A stretch of 64,000 bases of DNA from DASYAE01 sp036501535 (GTDB lineage: Bacteria > Actinomycetota > Actinomycetes > Streptomycetales > Catenulisporaceae): NCBI GenBank assembly GCA_036501535.1, contig DASYAE010000203.1:11945-75944 (forward strand). The letters run 5' to 3'. The notes under the pieces are model-generated. The model did not search any database and had not been told where the DNA came from. It was given only the letters and a program-made list of their open reading frames with translations. Below, piece after piece: positions 38,070 through 46,794 of this stretch (the stretch's first letter is position 1; the number at the start of each line of letters is the position of its first letter). Both the position numbers and the translations under genes were made by a program.

Positions 38070-41000
38070 TCAGTCCTTGCCGTCGGAACCGCTCGTAGGC
38101 GCGAGGCTGTCGGACAGGCGGCGGAGGGTCGCGGTCGGCTCGGTGAGGCCGCGGGCTTCGCAGCGGGTGATGACTGGTGCGAGGCGGGCGCGGGCCTCTT
38201 GTGTGAGGCCGAGGCAGTGGCCCTCGAGGATTGCGGCGATGCGGGTGGCCTCGGCCAGTGGTTCGAGGGCGACTTCTCCGCCGGTCTGCCAGGCCGCGAT
38301 CGAGTGCTCGATGGCCTCCAGGGCTTCCTTGTTGCGGCCGGCCTCGGCAAGGGCTTGGGCGCGGGACTGGGCGTTGTAGGCGGTTTCCGGCCAGCGGCGG
38401 TAGTTCGGGCCCTCGGGGGCGGCGTCGTTGACCTCGTCGGAACGGCGTAGGTATTCGAGTACTTCGTCGAGTGTTTCCTGGTCTTTGGGCTGGGCCTGAC
38501 GTCGGTCGGCGCAGATCCGCAGCATGCGGCAGACCGCGGCGGGGTCGGGTGCCGTCGCGTGGGCCGTCAGTGCGCGGGCGACTGCGGCGCGGGCCTGGTC
38601 CCAGAGGGCTGCTCTGGCCAGTGCGCCGGCCAGTTCGCAGACGACCATCGTGTGGACGCCGCGTTCCTCCCAGTCCGAGGTCTGGTCGGCGAGGCGGACG
38701 AACTCTTCGGCGGCCGCGGCGTGCTCGCCGAGGCGGGTCAGGCCTCTGCCGAGGTCTAGCCGCGCCTGGGCCACTGCCTCGACGCTGAGCTGTGCCTCGG
38801 CTTTGTCGCCGAGCATTGATTCGAGTACGGCTACCGCGTCGGCGGTTCGGCCGTCCTCGTTCAGGGCCTGGCTGAGGAAGAACCGTGCGTAGGCTGCCCG
38901 CTTGACGTCGCCCTTTCGGTCCAATCGCGCTGCTGCGTCCGCGAGGTGGCGGGCGGCTGCGGCGTAGTCCTTCGTCTGGCGGCATGCGTCGGCTAGGGTC
39001 CGCAGCGCGTCGCCCTCGTCGAAGTCGTCGTCCGGCCACTGCGCCGCGAGTGCGAGTGCCCGGTGGATCAGGTCCTTGGCTTCTTCTGCCGCGCCGGATC
39101 CCTTGAGCAGTGAGGCGAGTTGGACCAGCGGGAGTGGGAGCAGCCAGGGTCGCTCGCATCCGTCGAGGACTGAGACCGCGCTGCGCAGTGCTTCTGCCGC
39201 GGCGGTCGTGTCGCCGGCGGCCACCAGGACGTCCGCGCGGATGCCGTCCACTCGGGCGGCGTAGTGGGTCGCGCCCAGCCGGGCTGCCGCTTCGCGCATC
39301 GCCTGGGCTTCGGTCTCGAAGCGCTGCATGTCGCTCTCGGCCGGCGTCGTACCTTCGTTGTCCTTCCGCGCGGCTTTCATGATCGGCAGTGCGGCGGCGA
39401 TGACCCGGCTCTGCAGCGCCGAGCAGTAGTTCTCTGCTGTCATCTGCTCCTGTGTGAGCAGTGCGTCCGCAGCGGCGCGCATGGCGTCGAGCTCGTCCCA
39501 GAGCACTGACGCGCCGTCGCCTTCCAGCGTCTGGACCCACAGGATCCGCGACCAGGCGAGGGCTGCTCGGCCGGGCTTTCCGGCTGCCTCCATCAGTGTG
39601 CGGGCTCGGGCGTAGTGGTCGCACGCCTCCGACCAGGATCCGCGCCGGCTGGCGGCGGTTCCGGCGCGGATGGCGAGTTCTGCCCGCAACTCCTCGTCGG
39701 GCTCGCGGTCGCCGAGCTGTTGCACGACCAGGTCCCACAGAGTGTCGGCGTCGGGGCGGCCGATCCTGCTCGCCTCGCGCGCTTCGGCGAGGAGGGCCGG
39801 GAAGTCCTGCGGAGTGGAGATTTTGCGAGTTGGCGGGATCGGCGGCGTGGCGGTCGCGGCGGCGATCGGGGCGCTGCGCACGCCGAGCGGCAGCGGCGTC
39901 TCGGTCAGCGGCTCCTGTGCGCAGCGGCTCCGCAGCCGGTCGCTCACCCGGTTGGTCTTGTTGCGCGCGTCGAAACTCGCTGCGAGCGCTTCGGTGCGCG
40001 TGGTGGTCTCCGCGAGCAGCGATACCGCGGTGTGTCCGGATCCCGGCGGTCCTGGCACAGGCACGTCCCCGGCGCCCTCGGCGACCAGCCGCACCATCAG
40101 GATCCTCACACCGGTGAGGAAGTCGAGCTCGATCAGCGGTTCGGCGACCGAGTCGAACCGGTTGCGGTTCTCGGCGAGCAGCTCGAGTCCGCGCGGCGCG
40201 TTACCGGTCAGCGCGGCGAATTCCAGGTGTCGTCCCACCTCGACGGCCATCGATACCTGACCGCGGGTCAGCCGGTAGCCGGACCGGTGCAGGGAGGCCG
40301 CCTCGTCGAGCCGGCCGAGGCGGACCAGCGCGAGCAGGCACTCGGCGATCGTGGCCGACGGCTCCACCGCGCACGACACGGCGCCCTCGAGGACCGGCTC
40401 CCACTCCTCGAGCGCCCTGGCGTGATCGCCGCGCTCGGCCCGGTACCGGCCCCGGTCTCGGGCCTCGCAGGCCTCGCAGTCGCTGAACTCGTCGCGGCCG
40501 CGGGTGGACCAGCACTCGAAGCGGAAGTCGAGATCGTCGCCGGTGTGCGAGGCGAGCGCGAACCTCCCCGCCTCCACGGCGTTCAGGCCGTGCCCGGCGG
40601 CGATGTACCGCTCCCGCATCTGGTCGATCCACGCCTGGATCGTCGCCAGCGGGACCTCGGGCACTGCGATCAGCGCCGCGGTGACCCACTTGGAGCACCA
40701 GTAGAGCCGGTGGACCTCGCGCTCGTCGAAGACCTCCGGCTTGGCGTCGTACAGCTTGAGCGCGCGGGCGAAGGCCAGCGGCAGCTTTCGCGGCTCGAGC
40801 CCGAACTCGTAGGCGTCGACCAGGGCGAGCAGGGCCGTCGCGAGGGGTTCGTCGAGCCCGCCGAGCTCGGCCGCCTCGACCAGCTCCTCGGTGCGGGCCG
40901 AGCGGGGCGGCCCATAGGGCTCGCCGGTGAGCGCACGCAGCGCCGAGTAGATCTCCGGTGCGCTCGGTGAGCTTGGTGCGCCCTGCCGGTCCTCGCTCAT
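38070..41000 (-). CDS. Large helical-repeat (TPR-like) protein coupled to an HSP90 homologue
   Basis: A 976-residue cytoplasmic protein made almost wholly of helical hairpins of TPR type. Examples are RRGSWSEACDHYARARTLME, KDYAAAARHLADAAARLD and AGRNKEALEAIEHSIAAW. Residues 1-320 form a first helical block containing a possible Cys cluster (ECWSTRGRDEF, SDCEACEAR). A Pro/Thr linker (about 365-400) leads to the second block. Its ATG overlaps the TGA of the HSP90-family gene (ATGA), so the two are made in fixed ratio. Eukaryotic HSP90 works with TPR co-chaperones through a C-terminal MEEVD; the bacterial HSP90 here lacks that tail, so any contact must differ. A partner or client-loading role is inferred from coupling alone. 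Confidence 0.85.
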   Translation of the reverse strand: MSEDRQGAPSSPSAPEIYSALRALTGEPYGPPRSARTEELVEAAELGGLDEPLATALLALVDAYEFGLEPRKLPLAFARALKLYDAKPEVFDEREVHRLYWCSKWVTAALIAVPEVPLATIQAWIDQMRERYIAAGHGLNAVEAGRFALASHTGDDLDFRFECWSTRGRDEFSDCEACEARDRGRYRAERGDHARALEEWEPVLEGAVSCAVEPSATIAECLLALVRLGRLDEAASLHRSGYRLTRGQVSMAVEVGRHLEFAALTGNAPRGLELLAENRNRFDSVAEPLIELDFLTGVRILMVRLVAEGAGDVPVPGPPGSGHTAVSLLAETTTRTEALAASFDARNKTNRVSDRLRSRCAQEPLTETPLPLGVRSAPIAAATATPPIPPTRKISTPQDFPALLAEAREASRIGRPDADTLWDLVVQQLGDREPDEELRAELAIRAGTAASRRGSWSEACDHYARARTLMEAAGKPGRAALAWSRILWVQTLEGDGASVLWDELDAMRAAADALLTQEQMTAENYCSALQSRVIAAALPIMKAARKDNEGTTPAESDMQRFETEAQAMREAAARLGATHYAARVDGIRADVLVAAGDTTAAAEALRSAVSVLDGCERPWLLPLPLVQLASLLKGSGAAEEAKDLIHRALALAAQWPDDDFDEGDALRTLADACRQTKDYAAAARHLADAAARLDRKGDVKRAAYARFFLSQALNEDGRTADAVAVLESMLGDKAEAQLSVEAVAQARLDLGRGLTRLGEHAAAAEEFVRLADQTSDWEERGVHTMVVCELAGALARAALWDQARAAVARALTAHATAPDPAAVCRMLRICADRRQAQPKDQETLDEVLEYLRRSDEVNDAAPEGPNYRRWPETAYNAQSRAQALAEAGRNKEALEAIEHSIAAWQTGGEVALEPLAEATRIAAILEGHCLGLTQEARARLAPVITRCEARGLTEPTATLRRLSDSLAPTSGSDGKD

Positions 41001-42832
41001 CGCCCGTCCTCTCCCGCGGCGGCCGGCTCGTGGGCCGCGTGTTCCAGCAGGGTCATGAAGGCCCGGTTGAGCAGCGCGTGGTCGGCCTGGCGCAGCGGAC
41101 GGCGGCTCAGCAGCAGCGCCTGGCCGTAGAGCCCTTCGACGGCGCTCGCGGCCAGGTCGCGGTCCCGGATCGACGCGACCTTGCGCACCAGCGCGCACTG
41201 GTGGTTCAGCACGAGCTGGGCGCGCGGCCCCGCGGACCTCAGCGCGCCGAGGATGTCGGACCACAGCGGGTCGGCGCCCGCCTCGTGCTCCGCGCGCAGC
41301 CGCTCGTGCCGCGCCTCGCGGTTGTCGACCAGCAGCGCCGGAATGGTCACCGGGTGGAAGCTGCGCAGCGCCACGTCGCAGCCGTGCTGGTCGACCACGT
41401 CGCGGGCCAGGGCCAGGAATCCGGCGGCGGCCAGCTCCTGCGCCGGGTCGATGCTCTCCAGGTGCGCGGTCACCGTGGCCGGATCGAGGTCGAGCACAGA
41501 TATCTGTGGCCTGATCTCGGGCAGCCGGCGGACGAGTTCGTGGTCGTACGTGTATCCGCCGTTGACCACGGCGAGCCCGGCCGCCGACGCGATCGAGGCC
41601 ACCTGGCGGAACTCCTCGACGGTCTGCGTCACCAGGATCACCGGGTGCGCCGCGGCGAACTCGTCCAGCGTGATCGTCCCGTCCGTCGTCTCGAACGGCA
41701 GCCACGGCAGCAGCATGCGCAGCAGCTGGTCGTCGTACCGGGCCAGCGCCTTGACGGCGAGGTGGTGCACCGACAGGAACCGGTTGAGCAGACCGGGATT
41801 GCCCGCCGCCAGCTCGGCCAGCCAGTCGCGCAGCCGCGCGCCGAGCGCGTCGCGCACCGCTGCGAGCGTCTCGTCGTCGTACAGCGCCTCGCGGGAGGCC
41901 GTCGGCCGCAGCGCGTCGGTGTCCACGACGCAGCGTACGAAGAAGGCCCACTCCGGCAGCAGCTGCACCGCGTCGTCCGAGAGCAGCATTCCGCGCAGGT
42001 GCACGCGATGCCCGGTCGTGCGCGACGGATGCACCGGCGTCGGCAGCACATAGGCCACGCCGCGCAGGCCGACGAGGGGCAGGTCCAGGTCGATCACGTC
42101 CAGCGGCGTGAACTCGAAGACCCGCCGCGCGTACTCGAACAGTGCGTCGCGGCGCGCGACCATCGAGCCGTAGGGCCGGTCCCAGACCGGCGGCGTGTCG
42201 GTGATCTGTGTCGTCATCCCGGCCTCGGCCAGCGTCACCGGGTACCTCAGGAGGCTGCCGTAGTGGCGGGCGAGCCGGGCGACCCGGGCGTTCTCGAACC
42301 ACTCCTCGGCTCCCGGACGGGGCACCAGCGTGACCGTGGTGCCGGGCTCGACCTGCGCGGAGGCCGGCAGCACCTCGAGCGAGTAACGGCCGTCCGCATA
42401 GCCCTGCCACTGCACTGCGGGCGCCTGCGGATCGCGCGCCGAGCGGGTGCGCACAGTGATCACGTCGGCCACCACGAAGCAGGCCAGCAGCCCGATGCCG
42501 AACTGGCCGATGAAATCCGTCCGGGCCAGCGCGATCCCCTCGTCGTCGCGCTTCGAGCTGTGCCCGATGGTGGCCAGGAAGCGGTGCACCTCGTCCTCGG
42601 TCAGGCCAATGCCGGTGTCGGTGACCGTCAGCGTGCTGCCGTTGGTGATCGTGATCGTGATCGAGACCGGCGCCTCCGGATCGGCCTGGCGGCGCGCTGT
42701 GATCGCGTCCACCGCGTTCTGCATCAGCTCGCGGATGAAGACGCGCGGGCTGGAGTAGAGGTGGCGCGAGAGCAGGTCGACCATGCCGCGCAGGTCCACC
42801 TGGAATGTGTGCGACGGCTCGGGCTGGGACAC
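40997..42832 (-). CDS. HSP90-family ATPase (HtpG-like)
   Basis: A 611-residue HSP90 homologue. The N-terminal GHKL ATPase has VFIRELMQNAVDAI (Glu and Asn of the Bergerat fold), LTVTDTGIGL and DFIGQFGIGLLACFVVA. The middle domain, starting near residue 200, contains the conserved catalytic-loop Arg region DTDALRPTASREAL. The C-terminal third is shorter and less typical than in E. coli HtpG and has no MEEVD tail. It would fold or remodel client proteins in the cytoplasm. It is the first gene of a two-gene unit with a large helical-repeat protein, an arrangement suggesting a dedicated partner or client-delivery factor. Confidence 0.93.
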   Translation of the reverse strand: MSQPEPSHTFQVDLRGMVDLLSRHLYSSPRVFIRELMQNAVDAITARRQADPEAPVSITITITNGSTLTVTDTGIGLTEDEVHRFLATIGHSSKRDDEGIALARTDFIGQFGIGLLACFVVADVITVRTRSARDPQAPAVQWQGYADGRYSLEVLPASAQVEPGTTVTLVPRPGAEEWFENARVARLARHYGSLLRYPVTLAEAGMTTQITDTPPVWDRPYGSMVARRDALFEYARRVFEFTPLDVIDLDLPLVGLRGVAYVLPTPVHPSRTTGHRVHLRGMLLSDDAVQLLPEWAFFVRCVVDTDALRPTASREALYDDETLAAVRDALGARLRDWLAELAAGNPGLLNRFLSVHHLAVKALARYDDQLLRMLLPWLPFETTDGTITLDEFAAAHPVILVTQTVEEFRQVASIASAAGLAVVNGGYTYDHELVRRLPEIRPQISVLDLDPATVTAHLESIDPAQELAAAGFLALARDVVDQHGCDVALRSFHPVTIPALLVDNREARHERLRAEHEAGADPLWSDILGALRSAGPRAQLVLNHQCALVRKVASIRDRDLAASAVEGLYGQALLLSRRPLRQADHALLNRAFMTLLEHAAHEPAAAGEDGR

Positions 42833-43142
42833 GGTGGTCTACCTCGGGTGCGCGAGTGCGGACGGGGACTGCGGGCGCCTCGAGCGGCGGCGTGGTAGCT
42901 GAGGTCCCGCCATGTCCGGCGATTCACCGCGACGGAAGATGGCCAAGATATGAGCCCCCCAACCCATGGATCCGCGAAGAGCATGCGCCCGGACCCGCCG
43001 CGCAATAAGGACCGGTTGAGCCTACTTATAGCCGCTGCGGGTGGCAACCTCTTTCGGGGGCGCCGCGCCATGGCGTCAGGGCACGTCGTTTGTACCGAAT
43101 GCTACGATTCGGCGTGCGCGCGATCGTCAGGGGTGATGGAGC
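42833..43142. other. Divergent intergenic region, 310 bases
   Basis: It lies between the HSP90-type gene (-) and the SRPBCC gene (+). On the + strand an extended -10, TGCTACGAT (43100-43108), precedes the SRPBCC gene. On the - strand TATAAG (43030-43025) could serve the HSP90 gene, but I see no matching -35. No CIRCE or HspR-type inverted repeat is visible, and no gene is seen. Confidence 0.5.
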
Positions 43143-43574
43143 ATGCTGCGAACAGAGGTCACGGTACTCATTCAGGCGTCGCCGGAACGGGTCTGGGACG
43201 CGGTGAGCAACGTCGAGGACATGCCGAACTGGACCTCCTCGATGACCAGCGTCCGGGTGGACTCGCCGGGGGTGATGGGCGTCGGGGCGACCGCCCGGAT
43301 CAAGCAGCCCAAGCTCGGCACGCTGCGATGGAGGGTGACCGACTGGGCTCCGGGCAGGTCGTTCGTCTGGGTCGCCCGGCGCGGTGGCGTGGCGGCAGTG
43401 GCGGGCCACGAGATCGAGCCGACCGAGCAGGGCGTGCGGCTCACGCTGAGCGTGGAGCAGAGCGGCCTGCTGGCCCGGCCGGCCGCGGCGCTCACCGGCC
43501 GGCTGACGCGCCGTTACCTGACCCTGGAGGCCGACGGCATCAAGAAGGCCAGTGAGGCGGACAGTACGCGCTGA
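43143..43574 (+). CDS. SRPBCC (START/polyketide-cyclase-like) protein
   Basis: A 143-residue ligand-binding protein of the SRPBCC fold. It opens MLRTEVTVLIQASPERVWDA with the typical VEDMPNWTSSM, then ATARIKQPKLGTLRWRVTDW and a long C-terminal helix (AAALTGRLTRRYLTLEADGI). It would bind a small hydrophobic molecule; an enzymatic role cannot be read. GGAG lies four bases before the ATG, and an extended -10 is found about 35 bases upstream. It converges with the UvrA-like gene. Confidence 0.85.
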   Translation: MLRTEVTVLIQASPERVWDAVSNVEDMPNWTSSMTSVRVDSPGVMGVGATARIKQPKLGTLRWRVTDWAPGRSFVWVARRGGVAAVAGHEIEPTEQGVRLTLSVEQSGLLARPAAALTGRLTRRYLTLEADGIKKASEADSTR

Positions 43575-43604
43575 CGTCGAACGGGCCGGCAACACCAGCT
43601 ACGG

Positions 43605-45923
43605 TCACCCGGAAACTGCGCGGCGCAGGAACGTCGCCGTGTGCGTCTCCGCCTCGAGCAGGTCGGCGGGGCGCCCCTGGAACATCAGCCGGCCGCCGTC
43701 GGTGCCGCCCTCCGGGCCGAGGTCGATCACCCAGTCGGCGTGTGCGACGACGTCGAGGTTGTGCTCGACCACCAGGACCGTGCCGCCGTACTCGTCGACC
43801 AGCCGGTCGAGCACCGCCAGCAGGTGTTCGACGTCGGACATGTGCAGGCCCGTGGTCGGCTCGTCGAAGACGTAGACGGCGCTGGAGCGGCGCAAATGCG
43901 AGGCCAGCTTGATGCGCTGGCACTCGCCGCCGGACAGCGTGGTCAGCGGCTGGCCCATCCGCAGGTAGTCCAGGCCGACGTCGGTGATCGCGTCGAGGAC
44001 CGAGGCGATCCGGCGATATCTGTGCTCGGCGAAGAAGGCGCGCGCCTCGGCGACCGTCATCTCGAGCACGTCGCTGATGGAGCGGCCGTCGAGGCGGTAT
44101 CGCAGCACGTCGTCGGTGAAGCGGCGGCCGCGGCAGGTCCGGCAGGTCGAGGTGACGCTGTCCAGGAACGCGAGGTCGGTCTGCGTCACGCCGAGGCCCG
44201 CGCAGTCCGGGCACGCGCCCTCGGAGTTGGCGCTGAACAGGGCCGGGCTCACCTTGTTGGCGGTGGCGAAGGCCTTGCGGACGGGTTCGGACGCGCCGGC
44301 GTAGGTCGCCGTGGTCGAGCGGCGGTTAGCGGTCGGCGCGCTCTGGTCGACCACCACGGCGTCAGGATACTGAGCGCACAGGACGCCGTGTACGAGCGAC
44401 GACTTGCCCGACCCGGCGACGCCGGTGACCGCGGTGAAAACGCCGGTCGGGACATCGAGGTCGATGTCGCGCAGGTTGTGCAGCGTCGCGCCGCGGACCG
44501 CCATGGATCCGGTCGGCTTGCGCACGCTCGGCTTGAGCTTCGTCGTCGCCGTCATGTGCCGCCCGGTGGCGGTGTCCGCGCGGGCCAGCGCCTCCGGATC
44601 CCCGGCGAACTCGACCCGGCCGCCGTTCGCGCCGGCGCCCGGCCCGATGTCGATCACGTGGTCGGCGGCCGCGATCACGTCCCGGTCGTGCTCGACGACG
44701 AGCACGGTGTTGCCCTTGTTCCGCAGCGAGCGCAGCAGCCCGGTGAGCCGGTGCACGTCGCGGGCGTGCAGGCCGATGCTCGGCTCGTCGAACACGTACA
44801 GCATGTCGTTCAGGCTCGAGGCGAGGTGTCGCACGATCTTGACCCGCTGCGACTCGCCGCCCGACAGGGTGCTGGTACGCCGGTCCAGGCTCAGGTAGCC
44901 CAGGCCGATGTCGGCCAGGTTGCCGACCCGGGCGGTCAGCGCCTCGACGACCGGCGCCGCGTCCGGCAGGTCGAAGCCGGAGAGCACGTCGAGCAGGGTC
45001 TTGGCTTCCATCGCGGCGAGATCGGCGATGTTGCGGCCGGCGATCCGGCACTCCAGGGTGCGCGCCGCGAGCCGGGTTCCGCCGCAGTCCGGGCAGCACA
45101 CCGTGGTGGTGAAGTCCTTCGCCATCCGGCGCGAGCGCTCGCCGAGCTGTTCAGCGTCTTGATCGACGTACAGCCGCCGGAACTTCGCGACCGCGCCCTC
45201 GTAGGAGGCGTTGAACTCCTGGCCCATCGCGGTGACTGGCACCGAGCCGGAGGTCGAGTACAGCAACTCGTGCCGTTCCCGCTCGGTATAGTCGGCCACC
45301 CGCTTGTCCGGGTCGAACTTGCCCGAGCCGACCATGATCGCCCAGTTGCGGGACCCGACCGCGAAGACCGGGGCGAGCAGCGCTCCCTGGCCCAGCGAGC
45401 GCTCCGGGTCGAGGAACAGGTCCATGTCGATGTCGGTGATCTCCCCGAGCCCTTCGCAGCGCGGGCACATGCCGGCGGGCAGGTTGAAGGAGAAGGCGTC
45501 GGCGTAACCGATGTGCGGCGTCCCGGCCCGGGAGAACAGCAGCCGCAGGAGCGGTGCAATGTCGGTGATCGTGCCGACGGTCGAGCGCGCCCCGCCGTGC
45601 AGGCGCCGCTGGTCGACCGTGACGACGGCGGGCAGATTCGCGATCGTGTCGACCGCGGGCCGTCCGTAGGAGGGCAGGAAGCCGCGGACGAAGGCCGGCA
45701 GCGTCTCGTTCATCTGCCGCTGCGCCTCCACCGCGACGGTGTCGAAGACGAGCGAGGACTTGCCGGAGCCGGACACGCCGGTGACGGCGGTCAGCGTCCG
45801 CTTCGGAACGGCGACGTCGATGTTGCACAGATTGTGCTCGCGGGCGCCGGTGACCTCGATCCACTCGGTGACCCGGCGGGCGGGGTCCACGGCCGGAAGG
45901 TACGTTCCGCGGGGAATCTTCAT
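43605..45923 (-). CDS. UvrA-like ABC ATPase (class II/TioU type)
   Basis: A 772-residue UvrA paralogue with two ABC modules. The Walker A motifs are GVSGSGKSSLVFD (about 49-61) and GVAGSGKSSLVHG, the signatures STLSGGESQRVKI and TTLSGGECQRIKL, and the Walker B motifs LYVFDEPSIGLH and VYVFDEPTTGLH. Zinc-binding CxxC pairs occur (MCPRCEGLGE, CCPDCGGTRL, ACPDCAGLGV, TCRTCRGRRF). It is about 170 residues shorter than housekeeping UvrA, as in class II proteins. These often protect against DNA-binding drugs, for example TioU of the thiocoraline cluster. A -10-like TAAACT (45935-45930) six bases before the ATG suggests a leaderless message. It diverges from a TioE-type regulator, forming a likely self-protection pair. 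Confidence 0.92.
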   Translation of the reverse strand: MKIPRGTYLPAVDPARRVTEWIEVTGAREHNLCNIDVAVPKRTLTAVTGVSGSGKSSLVFDTVAVEAQRQMNETLPAFVRGFLPSYGRPAVDTIANLPAVVTVDQRRLHGGARSTVGTITDIAPLLRLLFSRAGTPHIGYADAFSFNLPAGMCPRCEGLGEITDIDMDLFLDPERSLGQGALLAPVFAVGSRNWAIMVGSGKFDPDKRVADYTERERHELLYSTSGSVPVTAMGQEFNASYEGAVAKFRRLYVDQDAEQLGERSRRMAKDFTTTVCCPDCGGTRLAARTLECRIAGRNIADLAAMEAKTLLDVLSGFDLPDAAPVVEALTARVGNLADIGLGYLSLDRRTSTLSGGESQRVKIVRHLASSLNDMLYVFDEPSIGLHARDVHRLTGLLRSLRNKGNTVLVVEHDRDVIAAADHVIDIGPGAGANGGRVEFAGDPEALARADTATGRHMTATTKLKPSVRKPTGSMAVRGATLHNLRDIDLDVPTGVFTAVTGVAGSGKSSLVHGVLCAQYPDAVVVDQSAPTANRRSTTATYAGASEPVRKAFATANKVSPALFSANSEGACPDCAGLGVTQTDLAFLDSVTSTCRTCRGRRFTDDVLRYRLDGRSISDVLEMTVAEARAFFAEHRYRRIASVLDAITDVGLDYLRMGQPLTTLSGGECQRIKLASHLRRSSAVYVFDEPTTGLHMSDVEHLLAVLDRLVDEYGGTVLVVEHNLDVVAHADWVIDLGPEGGTDGGRLMFQGRPADLLEAETHTATFLRRAVSG

Positions 45924-45941
45924 CCTTCAAGTTTATCTTTG

Positions 45942-46022
45942 AACCAAGAGCGTAGACTTTTTCGCCAGGATCCAGTGCGTGGTCACATAGGCTGGCCGAA
46001 AAGTCTCAAACCAAGCCTAGAC
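45942..46022. promoter_or_regulatory. Divergent promoter region with a repeated AACCAAG...TAGAC motif
   Basis: AACCAAGAGCGTAGAC (45942-45957) and AACCAAGCCTAGAC (46009-46022) are near-identical direct copies 67 bases apart. One is close to the UvrA-like start and one close to the regulator start. TTCAA and TTGAA arms also flank TTTAT at 45927-45942. The arrangement fits a regulator that controls both divergent genes, but no binding consensus is known to me for this family. Confidence 0.45.
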
Positions 46023-46041
46023 CTGGAGCGGAGCCGGACCG

Positions 46042-46794
46042 ATGGCGGCGACCGATCGCACGAGCGCGAGTGCGGGCGGGCGCCGCGCGCCGAGGCCGGT
46101 CGACCTGGCCCGCCTGGCCGGCGTCTCCACGCAGCACATCAGGAACCTGGAAGCGCTCGGAGTCCTTCCGCCGGTCGCCCGCACGCCAAGCGGCTACCGC
46201 CGGTACGGCCCCGAGCATCTCAGTGCCCTCACGGCCTACCAGGCGCTCGCGGCAGGGCACGGCGCCGCGGTCGCCCGGGCGATCATGGCCGAGGTCAACC
46301 GGGGCGCGCTGCCCGCGGCACTGGCGATCATCGACACCGTCCACGCCAACCTGAGCAGCCAGCGCCAGTTGCTCGAGGAGACGGGCCGGGCGCTCGACGC
46401 CCTGGCGGCGCAGGACTTCGAGGGGATGCCGACGCCGATGCCGACGCCGGGCCTGCGCATCGGCGAGCTGGCACGGCATCTCGGTGTTCGATCATCGGCC
46501 CTGCGCGTCTGGGAGTCGGCCGGCCTTCTGGCGCCGGCGCGGGAAAAAGGCACCGGCTACCGCAGATATTCGGCATCGGAGATCCGTGACGCGCGCATCA
46601 TCCACCTCCTGCGACAGAGCAATTACCTGTTCGCACGCATCCGTCCGGTACTGGAAGGACTGCGCAGCACGGGAAGCGCCAGCGCCCTCCACACCGCCAT
46701 CGAGGAGCGCCGCGCCGCCCTGGACGCGCGCGCACTGGCGATGCTCGCCGGCGCCGCCCGGCTGCACCAGCATCTGAGTGCGATCGAACTATGA
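46042..46794 (+). CDS. TioE-type regulator with two MerR helix-turn-helix domains
   Basis: A 250-residue protein carrying two MerR-like DNA-binding domains in one chain. The first is VDLARLAGVSTQHIRNLEAL, followed by TPSGYRRYGPEHL (residues 17-65). The second is LRIGELARHLGVRSSALRVW, followed by GTGYRRYSASEIRDARI (about 138-190). Proteins with this duplication are called TioE after the thiocoraline cluster, where the gene also accompanies a UvrA-like ABC protein. The pairing with the divergent UvrA-like gene is therefore specific. It probably senses a DNA-binding drug or damage and switches the ABC gene. The ATG follows a GGAGCGGAG tract. Its last six bases overlap the end of the next gene on the opposite strand. 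Confidence 0.9.
   Translation: MAATDRTSASAGGRRAPRPVDLARLAGVSTQHIRNLEALGVLPPVARTPSGYRRYGPEHLSALTAYQALAAGHGAAVARAIMAEVNRGALPAALAIIDTVHANLSSQRQLLEETGRALDALAAQDFEGMPTPMPTPGLRIGELARHLGVRSSALRVWESAGLLAPAREKGTGYRRYSASEIRDARIIHLLRQSNYLFARIRPVLEGLRSTGSASALHTAIEERRAALDARALAMLAGAARLHQHLSAIEL

Noticed and set aside
38070..42410. A single 1446-codon frame spanning the helical-repeat gene and much of the HSP90 gene
   Set aside because: Only the part from the ATG at 41000 looks like a protein; the upstream extension is antiphase to a complete HSP90 sequence with all ATPase motifs.
40958..42898. 646-codon frame on the + strand
   Set aside because: It is antisense to the HSP90 gene; composition is typical of a shadow frame and no start signal is present.
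43641..46589. 982-codon frame on the + strand
   Set aside because: It lies opposite the UvrA-like gene, is Arg/Gly/Val-rich with no family match, and is a shadow of GC-rich codon use.
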